DNA of 64,000 bases from Scleromitrula shiraiana (Eukaryota; Ascomycota; Leotiomycetes; Helotiales; Sclerotiniaceae). A model generated the notes under the pieces. It was not told where the DNA came from and ran no database searches. It saw only the letters and a list, made by a program, of their open reading frames with translations. The DNA is taken from assembly GCA_028455995.1 (NCBI GenBank), contig JABELC010000007.1, positions 1,499,501 through 1,563,500 of the forward strand. The letters are read 5' to 3'. Shown one piece after another: positions 34,141-45,217 of the stretch. The translations under genes and the position numbers were made by a program. Position 1 is the stretch's first letter. Each line of letters begins with the position of its first letter.

Positions 34141-35059
34141 TGGGATTACAGGAGAAGAACTTCTCTAACGATGTATTGCAATATTCGTTGGGTTTATATG
34201 GCTTGGGTTTTGGAATCTACTGGTGAAGCGATCTCGTCATTCGGGGTTTCGAATGTTATATGATGGTAGCAAGGAGTTGATGCAATTATATATGTTTCTT
34301 GATTTGGTTATAATAAATGAGGGATTCGTGTCAAGAGAAGAAAAATGAAAGTACTTTCTCAGGAATTAGGAGTCTTCAATGCTTGAGAAACCCGTAGAAT
34401 CATGTCCCGGTACATTCCAGATTCAAGCATAACCTCAAAACAGGCAATATGCCGGGATATCTAACGATAATTCTACATTGACTTTCTCACTTAAACTTCC
34501 ATGTATTATCTCCGTCTTATGTGCATGTACCGGTACCTACATAGGTACACAAGTTTCCATGCGGCTCCCATTATTATGGATATCTGCACGAATTATGCGG
34601 GTCACGGATTTAAGGGAGGTCTCAACGCACGGACTGATCTATATCTCTTGGCAATAAGTGATGGCATGAGACGTTCCCTTCATTATGAACATCCTTAGGC
34701 CGAAGACGGTTTTCCACCATGAATAAAGATAAAGAACTAATGTAGATAGCCGACAAATCTATACAAAACAAATTGGTAGTCTCGGTCATAAGAAGCGGGG
34801 TTACGGGAGATGAATAATATCGTGCATGATAGTTCACGTCGGGTGCCCTAGAGAACTTAGAAATGAGGAGGTCAATGAGATCATAATAAAGTCTAAGTTT
34901 GAGTATATAAATGCTGCGATGGACCCCACTTTGCAAATGCATTCTTCTCTTCAATATCAATATCTATTAGCTATACTTGACTAGATATACTCAGCGTTTG
35001 CTTAATCAATTTCAAATTTTCTCACATTCTTTCCCAACAAACATTTCATCAAGATAAAA
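34141..35059. other. Intergenic spacer
   Basis: AT-rich spacer between two plus-strand genes, GMF and the aldo-keto reductase. No gene seen; short ORFs lack support. Confidence 0.7.
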
Positions 35060-36243
35060 ATGTCTTGGTTTTCAACCCCACCAGCACCGAAGACCGCCCT
35101 CGGTAATTATAGGATGCTTTCTCCAACAGCATCAGTTAGAGTCAGTCCTTTGTGCTTGGGAGCAATGAACTTTGGAAATGCTTGTAAGTAGTCCTCAACA
35201 TTGCCAACCAGTATGTTTGCTAAACTTCGCCAGGGGAGAGCTTCATGGGAGGCTGTGATCAGAAACAAACAGAGGCTATGCTCGATTTCTTCTACCAGTC
35301 TGGAGGGAACTTCATTGACACTGCCAACAATTACCAATCCGAGGAGTCCGAAAAATGGATCGGTGAGTGGGCCGAGAAGAGAGGCATTCGAGATCAACTT
35401 GTTATCGCCACCAAATTCACCACATGCTTCCGCACCGGACATGGCGAGAAAGAAATTCTCATCAACACTGCTGGAAATGGATCAAAATCCTTGCACCTTT
35501 CTCTCGAAGCAAGTTTGAAAAAACTACGAACCTCGTATATTGATCTCCTATACGTCCATTGGTGGGACTTTACATGCTCAATCCCCGAGCTTATGCAGTC
35601 CTTGAATTCTTTGGTGCTTTCAGGCAAGGTTCTTTACCTTGGTATCTCCGATACACCTGCCTGGGTTGTTTCTAAATGCAACGAATACGCTCGTTGCCAT
35701 GGGTTCCGCCAATTCTCTGTTTATCAAGGACGCTGGTCCGCTGAACATCGAGACTTCGAACGTGAGATCATCAGCATGTGTGCGGACGAAGGTATGGGGC
35801 TCGCACCATGGGGGGCTTTAGGAGGGGGAAGTTTCAAAACAGACGAACAACGTAAATCTCAAGAAGGCCGCAAAATGGGTGAGACTTCAGAGGCTGCCAT
35901 CAAGATCTCTAAAGTTCTTGAAAACATCGCCAACAGGAAAAATACAATTATCACGAGCATAGCACTAGCGTATGTCATGAAGAAGGCTCCGCATGTCTTC
36001 CCTATTGTTGGAGGAAGGAAGATCGATCACTTGAAAGGAAATATCGAGGCTTTGTCTTTGGAATTGAGCGACGATGATATCAAGGAGATTGAAGGTGCCA
36101 ACTCATTCGATATTGGCTTCCCTCAAAACTTCTTGGGTGGTCCAAATGGGGTGAAGAGTCCAAGTGATGTATGGTTAATGAAGATGGCTGGAGTGACGGA
36201 TCATGTTGAGGCAGCAAAAGCTATTCCTCCTCACAAGGAATAG
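35060..36243 (+). CDS. Aldo-keto reductase (aryl-alcohol/norsolorinic acid reductase-like)
   Basis: Two exons (35060-35183, 35234-36243) with a 50-nt intron, 377 residues. The (beta/alpha)8 barrel shows the catalytic tetrad of the superfamily: Asp70 and Tyr75 in FIDTANNYQ, Lys102 in VIATKF and His150 in LLYVHWWD. The C-terminal part has the cofactor-binding motif seen as FPIVGGRKIDHLKGNIEAL, which should contact NADPH phosphate. Overall it resembles fungal aryl-alcohol dehydrogenases (AAD family) and norsolorinic acid reductase relatives, which reduce aldehydes or ketones with NADPH in the cytosol. No polyketide synthase or other pathway gene is near, so a secondary-metabolite role is not supported here. 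A general detoxifying reductase is as likely. Confidence 0.93.
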
Positions 36244-36781
36244 ATAATTGAAGGGCTAAATGTAAGCTAGAATTTTATATGGTAATGACGATTGTAATCT
36301 GATATCAATTCTATTGGGAAATTTATAACATCTATATCTTGGAAGTGAGTAATAAGCCAATAGTCGGCGGCAAGTAATTCTATAACGTCGGGTAAGCCGA
36401 GTTGTGTAGCCGTCGGAGCGGTGCATGGATGGCTTGGACCCTATTGTACATTTCCCCCAGATTATCACATTTCAATGTTGAACCTCGAACCTGAAATTCA
36501 CTATTTACCTATTGTTGGAAATTCAAACAGTAATATGACTTGTGGACAATACAATACAAAACAATGATATTTCTCGAAAGCCAAGAAAGGACTGGAGGAA
36601 CTGCTTCCAAATAGCTCTTTGAAAATTTACAACTTTACAGATTATCGATCATTTGAAATAATAATCAACAATCATAACTTTCAGCCTTGTGCTTCAAAAG
36701 GTTTAGCAGAGTTCGATCTGACGAATACGGCTATAGAATTGGAACCGATCGCAATTTGTATACACAGGTTTACATCTCACA
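36244..36781. other. Intergenic spacer
   Basis: AT-rich 538-bp spacer; promoter side of the acidic protein gene. No gene seen. Confidence 0.7.
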
Positions 36782-38550
36782 ATGGATCAAATCTTCAAGC
36801 TTAAAGATGCTGTCGTCAATTATCTTTCCCCTATTGCGAAACGTCGCCGTACTATGGGCCCTCAAACTCCTATCCACGATACAGCTATAGAGCAGCCCCA
36901 TTTTCTTTCAGAACCTCGAGACAAAAAAGCTCTTGGAGTTGCATACGATCGCATGAAAAAGAATTATCTCTCGACAACAGATCGAAATCTCTCCACAAGA
37001 AATCCTCTCAAACGCGCTCGAGAAGACGACGAAGCTGATCGACCTAGATTTTCTTACGATGAAGAAATCTCTTTACGGAAATATTCGCCGCAGATTGTTA
37101 CCGAGAATAGCGAACTGCCAATAGTTGACCCTAATTATGGGGAAGAAGATAGTGAGGAAGAAGAATACGATGAGGAAATGTCGGCGGATCAAAAAGTGCA
37201 GGAATACCTTAAAAGACAAGCTGAATTGGCGACAGCGAGACAGAGAGTGGAACAAGTTCGAGCATCTGGTGAATGGTCTCCAGAAGAGCTGTTTTTACTT
37301 GAGAGATTGGAGTTGAGAGGTCATGAACCAATTTTTCCAATATCCTGGAAGCAATTCTATTTTCGTCAGGTGCCAGAAGCCATGTGGGATCCGAAAGACA
37401 AAAATGCATTTATTGGATTCAATAATCTTAGTGAAGATAGAGGTATGTAGCTATAAAAGAACTTTTAGGTTTCCAAACTAATAGAATCATAGCTTATAGA
37501 GCATTAGAGGAGCTCACTTCAAAGTTAGGATGGCGGGTACACTCTAGAAATAGTGTTCAGGGACCTACAGAGTGTCTAATGGCTCAGATAATTCAACATT
37601 ATATTACGTGGACGGAGAAAGATGGAGGTTATTTTCAGAAAAAGTTCATTCCAGTCTTATATCTGATTCAAGCACGGTGGGGTGCCAGCGCTGGCGAAGT
37701 CGAAAAGACGCTCAAATTTCAGATGAGAAAGTACGCCGAGATGCATCGTCAATCACTTCTACTACCGTCACCGATTGAAAATGAAAAGGGTGAGACTCAG
37801 ATATATTCACGACGTCCTCCAATGATTTATGGTATTGTTTGTGCTCAAATGAAAGCCATTTTCATTACCCTAGATTCACTGGACCCAGATGCGCCCATAA
37901 GGCACGTAGGCCATTGTGACTTCTTAGATACCCAAAAGTTCTTCTGGCATGGAGTTTCGATCGCTATCATAGCTACTGTGGCAAAGAACTATATGATGTC
38001 GATTAAGGATGAATTGGAAGATGATGATCCTGTTTCCGACCCTTATGTGGATGACCTGGAGAGTCCAGCTGAGGCCGAGAAGAGAATCAGACGCCAGGCA
38101 AGGAAGGAAAAAGAACAAAAAGAACGTGAAGAGATGATTCGGCACAATAATCAATTGGAAGATGTTATAGAGAGCATTGAAGACCAAGGAGAGGCTGACG
38201 TAGACGATGATGGAGTCGGTGGACCGGAGCAAGAAATGCTAGAGGGAGAGGAAGAAGGGGATGAGGTTGGAGCTTACGATGAGAACGAAGATACTTTAGT
38301 GAATCCATATGAAGACGACGATACGGAAGTCGAGCAAACTGGATATTCTGTGGGGAAGGAGAGCAACCAGAACGAGTCATCAGATGATGAGTCCGAGGAA
38401 GAAACTGATGATGGAAATATTGGAGGTGATGATGAGAACGAGGACGAATACCAAGACGACGGATCCGAAGATGATCGAGATGAGAATGACGATGCAGCGG
38501 ACGATGAATACCCCGATTCGATTAGTGAAGATGAACTTTCGTATCTCTAA
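36782..38550 (+). CDS. Acidic, probably nuclear protein of unknown family
   Basis: Two exons (36782-37442, 37493-38550) around a 50-nt intron (phase 1), 572 residues. I do not recognise the family. The N-terminus has a basic patch (PIAKRRRTMG), a candidate nuclear localisation signal. Acidic and charged coiled-coil-like sequence follows (about 110-165). The central globular core runs from about residue 170 to 410: EEVFLLERLELRG-like helix, FPISWKQFYFRQVPEAMW, LTSKLGWRVHSR, GPTECLMAQIIQHYITWTEK, FFWHGVSIAIIATVAKNYMM. The last 130 or so residues are very acidic (EEEEGDEV and long D/E runs), with a KEKEQKEREEM helix before them. This design suggests a chromatin or ribosome-biogenesis protein, by inference only. 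It is tail to tail with the mitochondrial-type gene, 428 bp apart. Confidence 0.88.
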
Positions 38551-38978
38551 TTAATAGTCTGCATATCATGGCAGTCGTATCAGGTTGAATTTATAAGTGG
38601 TGTTTCTTTTGGGAGTTTGGTATCTGGAATATGGGGAGTTGGAGGGGAATTTGTCTTTGGACCTGATTTGGGTTTTTTGTTCTCTCTCGGAAATACCCCT
38701 CTGCTGTGCTGTTATTTGGTTGCAAGCAAGTAGATACCTTGTCTGTATTTCACATTTTGTACATACGATCGAACATCATATGATGTGTGCGCGTGGGTGG
38801 TAATTGAAATATAAATATTTATTCCTTCATTCCTTCGTTGTAGCTTTTTGGTCGCTTCATTGCGTTGATAATATGGCCCATCTCCGATGCAAGAATCTGA
38901 ACACAACCCAGATATGATTGTAACAGAGATATCCCCCTACTATATATCTACCTCCCATTCATCTCAACCCACCCCAAT
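38551..38978. other. Intergenic between convergent genes
   Basis: 428-bp spacer holding two 3' ends. T-rich tracts occur; no gene seen. Confidence 0.7.
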
Positions 38979-39497
38979 CTAATCCTCCGAATTCCCCCTC
39001 TCAACCAGCACCTCCACAGCCCTCTCCAACTCCCTCAACCGTCCACCTACCCTCCTATGCACCTCATCCCCAAACTCCCCCATCAATGCGAATTCATACA
39101 TATCGTGCAACTTCTTCCACTCGGTCACCGCCGCCTCCCGATCCGCTTCTGCGTAGATGGATTTCTTGTCGGTTTCTTCAGATGCGATCTCGAATTCGTC
39201 TTTGGCGGTGTTGTATTGGTCGGTTATGGTTTCGATTAGTCGGTCGGCGGTTGGGGAGGTGGATGATGGTGAGGAGGTGCTGGCGTAGAGGCGGATGGAT
39301 TGGGGGAGGGAGGTGGAGATTGGTGTGTTTATTTTGGGTTTTGAGAGGCGGGAGAGCGATTTACTTGTGGCCCTGCTTGTGTTTGTTCGTAGGAGATTGC
39401 GTGTGCAGAGTGTGCGGAGAGTGGTGAAAGGAGAGATTGAGAAACGATATGTTGAAGCTCGAACTGCAAGAGCTTGGGATCGTGGTATGGAGAACAT
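38979..39497 (-). CDS. Small mitochondrial-type protein, unknown function
   Basis: An intronless 172-residue ORF starting at an ATG at 39497. The first 75 residues are rich in Arg/Ser/Thr and nearly free of acids (MFSIPRSQALAVRASTYRFS, then TLRTLCTRNLLRTNTSRA, then IRLYASTSS), typical of a mitochondrial presequence with a probable cut near RLYAS. The mature part is helical and charged: LIETITDQYNTAKDEFEIAS, then TEWKKLHDMYEFALMGEF, then GRLRELERAVEVLVERG. I do not know the family. It could be a small matrix or inner-membrane-associated factor. The coding strand is C-rich in its 5' half and G-rich in its 3' half. Confidence 0.75.
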   Translation of the reverse strand: MFSIPRSQALAVRASTYRFSISPFTTLRTLCTRNLLRTNTSRATSKSLSRLSKPKINTPISTSLPQSIRLYASTSSPSSTSPTADRLIETITDQYNTAKDEFEIASEETDKKSIYAEADREAAVTEWKKLHDMYEFALMGEFGDEVHRRVGGRLRELERAVEVLVERGNSED

Positions 39498-39874
39498 GTT
39501 TGACGTGTTGAATCGTTATTGTGATATGAGGAGACGAGAAGAGGTTCAGTAAATAATCTCTTTTGGTATGTTTAGAATATTAGAAAGCTCCCCGCAATGA
39601 CGTTCAGGCTATGCTATTTATTACTTTAGCGTTATTTTGGGTTTTTTGTACCCCTGAAACTTAACTTGCCTGTACCGAAAAGCTTGAGCTCCGAGACGCC
39701 TGTCGCATTACTTTAAGGTTGTATGAGACACGAATCTCATCTTATGTACAGTAAACTGTCTTTTTCTCATTGTGACAATCTTCCTCCTATTTCTTGTTCA
39801 TACTTTTGAAGATCTCTTCTACTTCTTGCCGGTCAACCCAATTGGATCAATCCATTGCCACTCTCTTTGTAACC
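39498..39874. other. Divergent promoter region
   Basis: 377 bp between the mitochondrial-type gene (minus) and ALG3 (plus); should carry both promoters. No gene seen. Confidence 0.7.
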
Positions 39875-41319
39875 ATGGCATCCTCATCGTCAAAAGAGAC
39901 AGAAAGGTCATTGACCTTTAATCTTCTCCTTCAACTCAAACAGTTAGCAATGGGAGAACATTGGTTGTCCCGCTACGTCCCCATCGCCACTCTATTCTTC
40001 GAAGCATTCCTCTGCAGCGCAATAATTTACTTTATTCCTTGTATGATCCCCCTTCCCTCCTTTTCTCTGCACCGAACTAATCGACCCGTTCAGATACCGA
40101 GATAGATTGGGAAGCCTACATGACCCAGATTTCACAATATGCACATGGCGAACGGGATTACACACTCATTAAAGGCGGGACTGGACCTCTCGTGTATCCG
40201 GCCGCGCATGTTTGGATTTACTATGTATTGTGGTGGGTTACAGATGAGGGACGCAATATATTGTTGGCGCAAAGGATATTTGGAGTTTTGTATTTGGGAA
40301 CTTTGGCAGTAGTATTGGCGTGTTATAGAAGGGCTAAGGTGCGTTGGTTTAGATTTACAATTGATATCGGATATCAAGGCATTGGGATTGGCTAATGATG
40401 AATTTATTGATATTTTTAGGCACCGCATTATATATTTCCTATGCTTGTCCTCTCGAAACGTTTACACAGTATATTTGTTCTTCGACTCTTTAACGATTGC
40501 TTTGCGGTCTTCTTCTTATGGGTTGCCATCTATTTCTTTCAACGCAGAATATGGACAGTTGGGAGTATGGCATATAGTTGGGGATTGGGCATTAAGATGT
40601 CATTATTATTGGCCTTGCCATCTATTGGGATAATGCTCTTCTTAGCAAAGGGTGTACAAGCCGGTCTTAAACAAGCATGGCTTATGGCACAATTGCAAAT
40701 TGTCATGGCTTTCCCATTCTTACCGACGAACGCCTTTGGATATCTGAGTAGAGCCTTCGAGTTTTCCAGGGTCTTTTTGTTTAAATGGACAGTCAATTGG
40801 AGGTTCTTGGGCGAGGAAAGATTTCTCAGCAAAGGATTCTCCATTACTTTATTGGTAGGGCACATTAGTGCCTTGGTTCTGTTGGCAACGACCAGATGGC
40901 TCAAACCGGCAGAAAAGCCAATTCTAGACTTGTTGCGAACTGCATTGAAGTTGGAGGAACCACTTGGACAAAGACAGCATGCAGTTTCTATTGCAATCTC
41001 GCCAAACTACATCTTGACGACCATCCTAACAGCTATCACGATCGGTATGCTCTTTGCACGATCTCTACATTACCAATTCTATGCCTATCTTGCATGGGCC
41101 ACGCCGTTCCTCCTCTGGCGCAGCGGGATGCACCCTATTCTTCAATATGTTCTGTGGGCGGGACAGGAATGGGCGTGGAATGTATACCCAAGTACCGATA
41201 TGAGCTCGATGGTAGTAGTTGGCGTCATGTTCATTACGGTGGCAGGTGTGTGGCTTGGTACGAGACATGATTTTGTCGCCGAGAAGGGTCAGGGCGGTGC
41301 CTCCAAAAAGAACTCTTAA
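39875..41319 (+). CDS. alg3: ALG3, Dol-P-Man:Man5GlcNAc2-PP-Dol alpha-1,3-mannosyltransferase
   Basis: Three exons (39875-40040, 40094-40338, 40420-41319) with 53-nt and 81-nt introns, 436 residues. It is a multi-spanning ER membrane glycosyltransferase. It adds the first lumenal mannose to the dolichol-linked oligosaccharide used for protein N-glycosylation. Family residues are clear: [11 protein letters not shown] in the first lumenal loop, [58 protein letters not shown], and the late [20 protein letters not shown]. Length agrees with fungal ALG3. The C-terminus is short and lysine-rich ([12 protein letters not shown]), a possible KKxx-like ER retrieval signal. The stop is only 68 bp from the end of the convergent EIF1AD-like gene, so the 3' UTRs probably overlap. 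Confidence 0.96.
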
Positions 41320-41387
41320 AACGGACGTCTTCTCCTGTTCGAGTCCATCGTGGCAGATAATATGCTAGGCAATTGACGTCTGCGACA

Positions 41388-41855
41388 TTATTCTTCATCC
41401 GAGTCTGATGGTGGCATCTTGCCCACAGTTGATTCTTCGTCATCGGAGTCTTCTGGGTATGCAGTACTCTTGACGAATTCTTTTGGCCTATCAGGACTGT
41501 TAAAAAGACGATGCCTAGCTACATGGAATGATTCGAATATTTACCAATAGGCCTCTTTTCTCCAGATTCGTTCATCGCGAACAACATTTATAATCTCTCC
41601 ACCAATCTTGTTCTCCCGCACATCAGCTTCCTTGGTATCGATCAGCACATAGCCCCCACGCTTAATCCATATTGTGTTTCTAAATCGAGAAGGAAGTTCG
41701 ACGAGTATGGTGTTCTGGTCTGGAAGAGTACATGAATATAAATTGTTCCCCTCGGCTTTGATAACACGAGCAATTGATTGTGTTTCGGTCAATAAATCTG
41801 GCGGGGTAGAAGTTTCTTCAGCGGCCGCGAAGACATTACGCTTTGGTTTGCCCAT
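41388..41855 (-). CDS. EIF1AD-like S1/OB-fold RNA-binding protein
   Basis: Two exons (41855-41545, 41496-41388) with a 48-nt intron, 139 residues. The start MGKPKRNV is chosen because the family begins this way; the frame is also open a little upstream. The OB fold covers about residues 20-100: TQSIARVIKAEGNNLYSCTL, then ILVELPSRFRNTIWIKRGGYVLID, which is the eIF1A-like domain signature. An acidic tail follows (PEDSDDEESTVGKMPPSDSDEE). The human relative EIF1AD is a nuclear OB-fold protein that takes part in late 40S ribosome assembly. The fungal role is inferred from that. The gene converges on ALG3. Confidence 0.9.
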
Positions 41856-42690
41856 GATGGATTCTACTTTCGATGTCGAGGAAGTCGGAAGTCTAAGGCG
41901 CAAGGCAGGTCAGGAATTTTGTCGGGGACAGACAATCAGCAAGGAATCTTTAATCCCAATTTTTTTTGGCCAGTGCCGCCGGGATTTCCAGATGGGGCTA
42001 TTCCGCAGTCCGCACGATAGCCCAATAGATTGCCCAAAATGCCATTTTCTATGGTGAGGAAATTGTGTAAAGTATCGGTAAAACAATTATCCGATCGGAC
42101 TGTTTTGCCTCGCATAATATGAATTTCTGGCCCTCATTCGGGCATCCGACCGGGATCTTCATAAGATTGGGAAACGGCCTAACTTGAAAATTTTCTGGTG
42201 CATGCCAATTGTATTGGCATTACTATGCACTCCGTCTAAGATGTTCGAAAACCGACCAACCGGCTTTTACCAACACATGAAAATCTTCCAGGCATTATCT
42301 CTTATCGCCAATCGAGTCGGTATGCAGCGGTCTCCATACTTGGCCATGTTTGGCGGGGATCTCCATAAAGTCGTGCTAAATGGATCCGTACTTTTTCAGA
42401 TCATTAGCTCCCTCAAGGTTTATCATACGAATATAGTGCACTTTTAAACATCACTAGGTATATTTTGATGCTGTTAGCGTTTGCTAATGAAATTTCACGT
42501 CATAAATGATGTAGTCCAGTTCAAATAGAAATTTATTGATTATATATATCATTGAGCTTGCTTCTTTCCTCCACTTTCTTCAAATCTATTTCGCATTCCA
42601 AAACTTCACATTCGTTCAATCTCATCTCAGTGAGAAACGCCTGACTGATACTAAACGCATTTTACATACAAAGCATTACATTCTTTCACT
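41856..42690. other. Divergent intergenic region
   Basis: 835 bp between the EIF1AD-like gene and the MFS transporter, transcribed away from each other. One ORF (42184-42447) shows no recognisable domain and is not called. Confidence 0.65.
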
Positions 42691-44255
42691 ATGGCCGCAG
42701 GCTCATTCATAGGAATGGTTGATTTTGAACCATCTAAATCAAAGTCCGACTCAGTTATTCAACCAATTCCAAGTGCTCCACAGAAATCATTTACTCGAAC
42801 ATATCACTCAGTTCCACTTCCAGGTCCAGTTGATCTCGATGGCATGGACCGGGGACAACAGACGAGTGGTTCACGCTCCGCTGCCACCACACCTGGATGG
42901 CAAAGTCCAATAACCCCAAGTGCTCTTGAAATGAGTAGACCGCCCACTCCGGGTAATGAGCCGACTAGAGAGCCTATCGTCCAAAGCTTTTCAAATCCTC
43001 CTATGAACAGATTCAGAATGACTTCTACCTGCTTGTTGAATTTCGGCAATGGTGTGAGCGATGCTGCAGCTGGTCCGCTGATTCCAAAGATGATACTGTA
43101 TGTAAAGCTCTCTTCTATGTGTTGAAAACCTACTAATTGAAAACTAGCGCGTATGGTGTTCAAGAACGTCTTGTATCACTCATATTCATAACCCAAGCGA
43201 TCGGCTATATATCTGCAGCTTTCTTCGTTGATGCTATTCGAGCTCGATTCGGAAGGGCCAAGTCTCTCATGTTCGGCGAAGCACTCATGATCACTGGGTA
43301 TATAATGATTGTCACAAGTCCCCCATTTCCAGTAGTGGTTCTGGCATTTCTGTTTATTGGATTTGGTATGGCAATTAACCTCTCTCTATCGAACGTCTTT
43401 GCGGCAAATCTTCTCAATGGAACACAGATGTTAGGTTTCATGCACGGGTCATACGGAATTGGAGGAATAATTGCTCCATTGACTGCTACCGCAATGGTCT
43501 CGAATGGTATTACATGGAGTCATTATTACTTTATCCCATTAGGAATGACTCTGGTTAACCTAGGATTTGCTGGTTGGTCATTCTGGAATTACGAAAATGA
43601 GAACGAGGACATGCTATTGGAAAGATCTGTATCGGGAAGACCGCAACGAACTACTTTCAGCGCCAAGAAAGAGATAAAAGAGATGTTAAATGCTGCCCGG
43701 TTGAAGACTGTCTTTATCGGAGCCGTTTTTCTTTTTGCATACCAAGGTGCCGAAGTTTCGATTTCCGGATGGGTTGTATATTTCCTTCAACAAGTTCGAG
43801 GTGCAGATTCCAGTGCTGGTTATGTTACTGCTGGATTCTGGGGTGGTATTACTCTCGGTCGCTACCTAGGAGTTCCTCTTGCACCTAGAATTGGCCACGG
43901 AAAGTTCGTTGTTGGTGCGGTGGTTCTGGCTGGCATATTTGAGGGACTTGTTTGGGGAATTCCTAACGTCATTGGAAATGGAGTAGCCGTCGCTATTGTC
44001 GGCCTTCTTCTAGGTCCCGTATATCCTGCTGCTGCATTCATTTTCACTCGCCTCATCCCGAGCAAATACCAAGTCAGTGGAATGAGTGTTATCAGTGGAA
44101 TTGGCAGCTCTGGAGGTGCCATTGCACCATTCACTACAGGAGTTTTGGCCCAAGCTGTCGGGAATTTCGTCTTGCATCCGATCGCATTGGGTCTTTTTGT
44201 TGTCATGGTGATCTGTTGGTTCTCATTGCCAAAGGAGGAGAAGAGAGATGAATAG
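42691..44255 (+). CDS. MFS transporter, FHS/BSC6-like
   Basis: Two exons (42691-43097, 43148-44255) with a 50-nt intron in phase 2, 504 residues. A polar N-terminal region of about 105 residues (Ser/Pro-rich) is cytosolic. Next comes TSTCLLNFGNGVSDAAAGPLIPKM, the first helix. Further helices follow, with the signature-like loop DAIRARFGRAKSLM, then FLFIGFGMAINLSLSNVFAAN, a central cytosolic loop (ENEDMLLERSVSG), and the last six helices ending in VVMVICWFSLPKEEKRDE. The pattern matches fungal members of the fucose/galactose-type and BSC6-like MFS group, whose substrates are mostly unknown. I cannot name the substrate. Confidence 0.9.
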
Positions 44256-45217
44256 ACATATTATGACGTCTGGATATGATACCCGCCAAGTATTTATTGT
44301 CAATATCGACATATTACCGAACACAGTACACGATTATATATATTTATAAGGAGTTTTCATATTTAGCGGAGGTACCATGGCGTTCTCAATGACAAACGTT
44401 AGGACATGGTCAAAAGGCGGTGTTACAGAGATACCATATCAAAGATTCAAATTTAGGATGTGGACTCCAATCTTTAACTTTTGGGAATATTGGGAATCTC
44501 TTAATACCTGAACATTCATTCGTACATATATCTGTAGACTGGATTTCATTTTATCTTAGCATAAGATCACCTTAAATGATCATCACAGGTTCTCAATGTT
44601 TGAATCATTTTTAGGTTTTTGATACCCGCTCACGTCGGATCGGATCTTTCATGATAAAAGTTGTGTGACTGACTCGTGAAACTTTATAACATTACTCTTC
44701 CCTTGCAATGAGCTTCTCCATTGCGGGGTGCGGGCGCGCGGGCAAACCCCAGGTTTTACATGTGATTATTAACAGGGTTCAAGCTTGAAAAGTTGATTGC
44801 AACGCCATTTTGTAATTTCTATATATCCTCATCCAGTCCTGACTGAGAGTGAAATAGTACAGATTCTGGCAACTGCAAATGATTTCCCTTCCTAGCCGTA
44901 AAAAATAAATACATATAAGCTGCTGTTTTCGGGTAGTGGAAGAGCTGAGGTTGGGGAATGCAACGGCTTTAGGACCGACAGCCGAGGCCGTAATTCTCTA
45001 GCTTCTTAAACCGAATTGCTTCCTCCTTCATCAACGGCAAGAACGGTCATTACCTCACACGAGCCTTGTTCGCCTCCATTTCAGAAGTTAACTTCAAAGT
45101 TATTTATTCATCTCCATAGAACTCTTGAATACTCCAGGTTTTCATCTTTTCATTCTCTATAATCATTCTCAATACAACTTCTCAACTGCGTGTGGTATTT
45201 CAACAAAGCAAATCAAG
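44256..45217. other. Intergenic spacer
   Basis: About 960 bp before the acyl-CoA dehydrogenase gene. It has a short GC-rich patch (about 44725-44750, with GGGCGCGCGGGC). No gene seen. Confidence 0.7.

Noticed and set aside
35060..36243. Aldo-keto reductase as part of an aflatoxin-like pathway
   Set aside because: Similarity to norsolorinic acid reductases is family-level only; no polyketide synthase or other cluster gene occurs in the window.
42184..42447. 87-codon plus-strand ORF upstream of the MFS transporter
   Set aside because: No recognisable domain and it lies in the promoter region between divergent genes.
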